NCBI GenBank assembly: GCA_947856675.1
Contig: CANUCM010000013.1
Coordinates: forward strand, 1-6,306
Direction of reading: 5' to 3'
Origin: an uncultured Clostridia bacterium
GTDB taxonomy: Bacteria > Bacillota > Clostridia > Oscillospirales > Butyricicoccaceae
DNA length: 6,306 bases
Made by a program: the position numbers and the translations under genes. The notes under the pieces were generated by a model. The model worked only from the letters and a program-made list of their open reading frames with translations. It ran no database searches and was not told where the DNA came from. Below, piece after piece: positions 5,303 to 6,306 of this stretch; the stretch's first letter is position 1, and each line of letters begins with the position of its first letter.

Positions 5303-6189
5303 GCGATTTTTTGATTCGTGGAATGGCGGCGCACGGCATGGTGCGCTTTGCGGCAGTGCAGACGTGCGGCATGGTGGAGCGCATGCGGCAGATCCACCAT
5401 ACGATGCCGCTGGCGACTGCGGCACTGGGCCGCGCGCTGACGGTGTGCAGCATGATGGGCGACGACCTCAAGTCGGAGAAAGGCTCCGTCACGCTGCAGA
5501 TTCGCGGCGGCGGGCCGCTGGGCTCGATTACGGCGGTGGCGGACAGCTGCGGAAACACCCGCGGATATTTGCAAAACCCGGCACTGGAGCTGCCGCTGCG
5601 GCCGGATGGAAAGCTGGACGTCGGGGGCGGCGTAGGCTGCGACGGCGTGCTGACGGTCATCCGTGACGACGGAGAGGGCGAGCCGTTTTCCGGCAAGGTG
5701 GAGCTGCGCAGCGGGGAAATTGCCGAGGATGTGGCGGCGTATTTTGCCGAGAGCGAGCAGATCCCGACGGTGTGCGCACTGGGCGTGCTGGTCGGGCGCG
5801 ATCAGTCGGTGTGCTGTGCGGGCGGCTTTCTGATACAGCTCATGCCGGGGGCGGAAGAACAGGTGATAGACCTGCTCGAGCAGCGAATCGCGGCGTTCGG
5901 CAGCGTGACGGGGCATTTGCAGACACGGGACATCAAGCAGGTCATGACAGAGCTGCTGCAGGGGCTGGAGCCGGAAATCCTGCGGTGTCATGAAGTCGCG
6001 TACGAATGCAAATGCTCCAGGGAAAAAGTCGAGCAGGCGCTTTTGAGTATGGGGCGCAGCGAGCTGCAGCGGCTTGCCGAAGAACAGAAGGAAACCCGTG
6101 TGACCTGCCAGTTTTGCGATACGGAATATGTGTTTTCGCCCGAGCAGCTGATGGCTTTGCTGAGAGAGCAAAAAGATCCCGAAAAATAA
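5299..6189 (+). CDS. hslO: Hsp33 redox-regulated molecular chaperone
   Basis: A 296-residue chaperone that holds unfolding proteins when activated by oxidation in the cytoplasm. In the reduced state four cysteines bind zinc near the C-terminus; here these are Cys237 and Cys239 (ECKCS) and Cys270 and Cys273 (CQFC), the canonical CxC plus CxxC. The N-terminal domain shows LGRALTVCSMMGDDLKSE (43-60), LQIRGGGPLGSITAVAD (66-82), GVLTVIRD and FSGKVELRSGEIAEDVAAYFAESEQIPT (130-157), all family hallmarks. The length matches bacterial Hsp33. TAAGGAG (5287-5293) lies 5 nt before the ATG, which overlaps the methyltransferase stop as ATGA. The protein has 12 cysteines, eight beyond the zinc site, including the adjacent pair 172-173. 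No hairpin terminator follows the stop. The call is very secure. Confidence 0.97.
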   Translation: MSDFLIRGMAAHGMVRFAAVQTCGMVERMRQIHHTMPLATAALGRALTVCSMMGDDLKSEKGSVTLQIRGGGPLGSITAVADSCGNTRGYLQNPALELPLRPDGKLDVGGGVGCDGVLTVIRDDGEGEPFSGKVELRSGEIAEDVAAYFAESEQIPTVCALGVLVGRDQSVCCAGGFLIQLMPGAEEQVIDLLEQRIAAFGSVTGHLQTRDIKQVMTELLQGLEPEILRCHEVAYECKCSREKVEQALLSMGRSELQRLAEEQKETRVTCQFCDTEYVFSPEQLMALLREQKDPEK

Positions 6190-6199
6190 AACGAATGTC

Positions 6200-6228
6200 T
6201 TGACAACAGACGGTGGAATGTGTATAAT
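6200..6228 (+). promoter_or_regulatory. Perfect-consensus sigma-A promoter for tRNA-Val
   Basis: TTGACA (6200-6205), a 17-bp spacer and TATAAT (6223-6228) match the housekeeping consensus at every position. Transcription would start near 6235, about 16 nt before the tRNA. Such strong promoters are typical of stable RNA genes. It begins 10 nt after the hslO stop. Confidence 0.9.
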
Positions 6229-6250
6229 AGTTCTCGTCGCTGCGGAACAA

Positions 6251-6306
6251 GGGAGCATAGCTCAGCTGGGAGAGCACATGCCTTACAAGCATGGGGTCAC
6301 AGGTTC
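6251..6306 (+). tRNA. tRNA-Val (anticodon UAC), 3' end outside window
   Basis: The first 56 nt of a tRNA fold cleanly. The acceptor strand is GGGAGCA (6251-6257), then T8 and A9. The D-arm is GCTC/GAGC around an 8-nt loop holding GG. The anticodon stem CATGC/GCATG (6277-6281, 6289-6293) encloses the loop CTTACAA, and a 5-nt variable loop GGGTC and the T-arm start ACAGG-TTC follow. The anticodon TAC (6284-6286) reads valine GUA codons and wobble. The window stops in the T loop, so the 3' acceptor strand, any CCA and possible further tRNAs cannot be seen. Confidence 0.95.

Noticed and set aside
5053..6258. 401-codon open frame on the - strand opposite hslO
   Set aside because: Its translation is rich in His, Arg and Ala with no family motif, as expected from the complement of a GC-rich gene; Hsp33 on the + strand is unmistakable.
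1..6306. CRISPR arrays, insertion sequences, phage or defence genes
   Set aside because: No regularly spaced repeats, terminal inverted repeats, transposase or defence-like domains were seen on reading either strand.

Overview
This window reads as ordinary chromosome from a low-oxygen Firmicute, most likely class Clostridia and perhaps an Oscillospirales-type gut anaerobe. The support is a sigma-A type RpoD tail very close to that of Bacillus, a two-subunit iron-sulfur L-serine dehydratase (SdaAB + SdaAA), a YerC-type TrpR-family protein, moderately high G+C genes separated by very A-rich gaps, and cysteine-rich proteins. The taxonomic call is inference from remembered family traits; no search was possible.

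Layout, all genes on the + strand. (1) 2-412 is the C-terminal end of rpoD, followed by a 14-bp hairpin at 417-448. (2) 413-631 is an A-rich gap with a good sigma-A promoter (505-534) and a leader of about 90 nt. (3) 632-4122 is a tight four-gene unit: a glutamate dehydrogenase-family gene, sdaAB, sdaAA and a HAD-family phosphatase, with gaps of 15, 19 and 1 nt. (4) 4123-4229 is a 107-nt gap with a plausible extended -10 promoter. (5) 4230-6189 is a second unit with overlapping genes: yerC-like regulator, SAM-dependent methyltransferase, and hslO (Hsp33). (6) A perfect-consensus promoter (6200-6228) drives a tRNA-Val(UAC), which the window end cuts off.

How the genes fit together: the first unit looks like amino acid deamination. 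The dehydrogenase would interconvert an amino acid (probably glutamate) with its 2-oxoacid and ammonia, and serine dehydratase turns L-serine into pyruvate and ammonia. The HAD protein is a presumed small-molecule phosphatase with no assignable substrate. The second unit joins a small HTH protein, a methyltransferase of unknown substrate and a redox-switched chaperone; no shared pathway can be read from sequence.

I found no CRISPR array, insertion sequence, phage gene or clear novel system. The points most worth a second look are altered signature motifs in the dehydrogenase, the Asp-to-Asn change in HAD motif I, the gdhA leader (small upstream ORF, direct repeat, A-tracts), and the yerC-methyltransferase-hslO arrangement.
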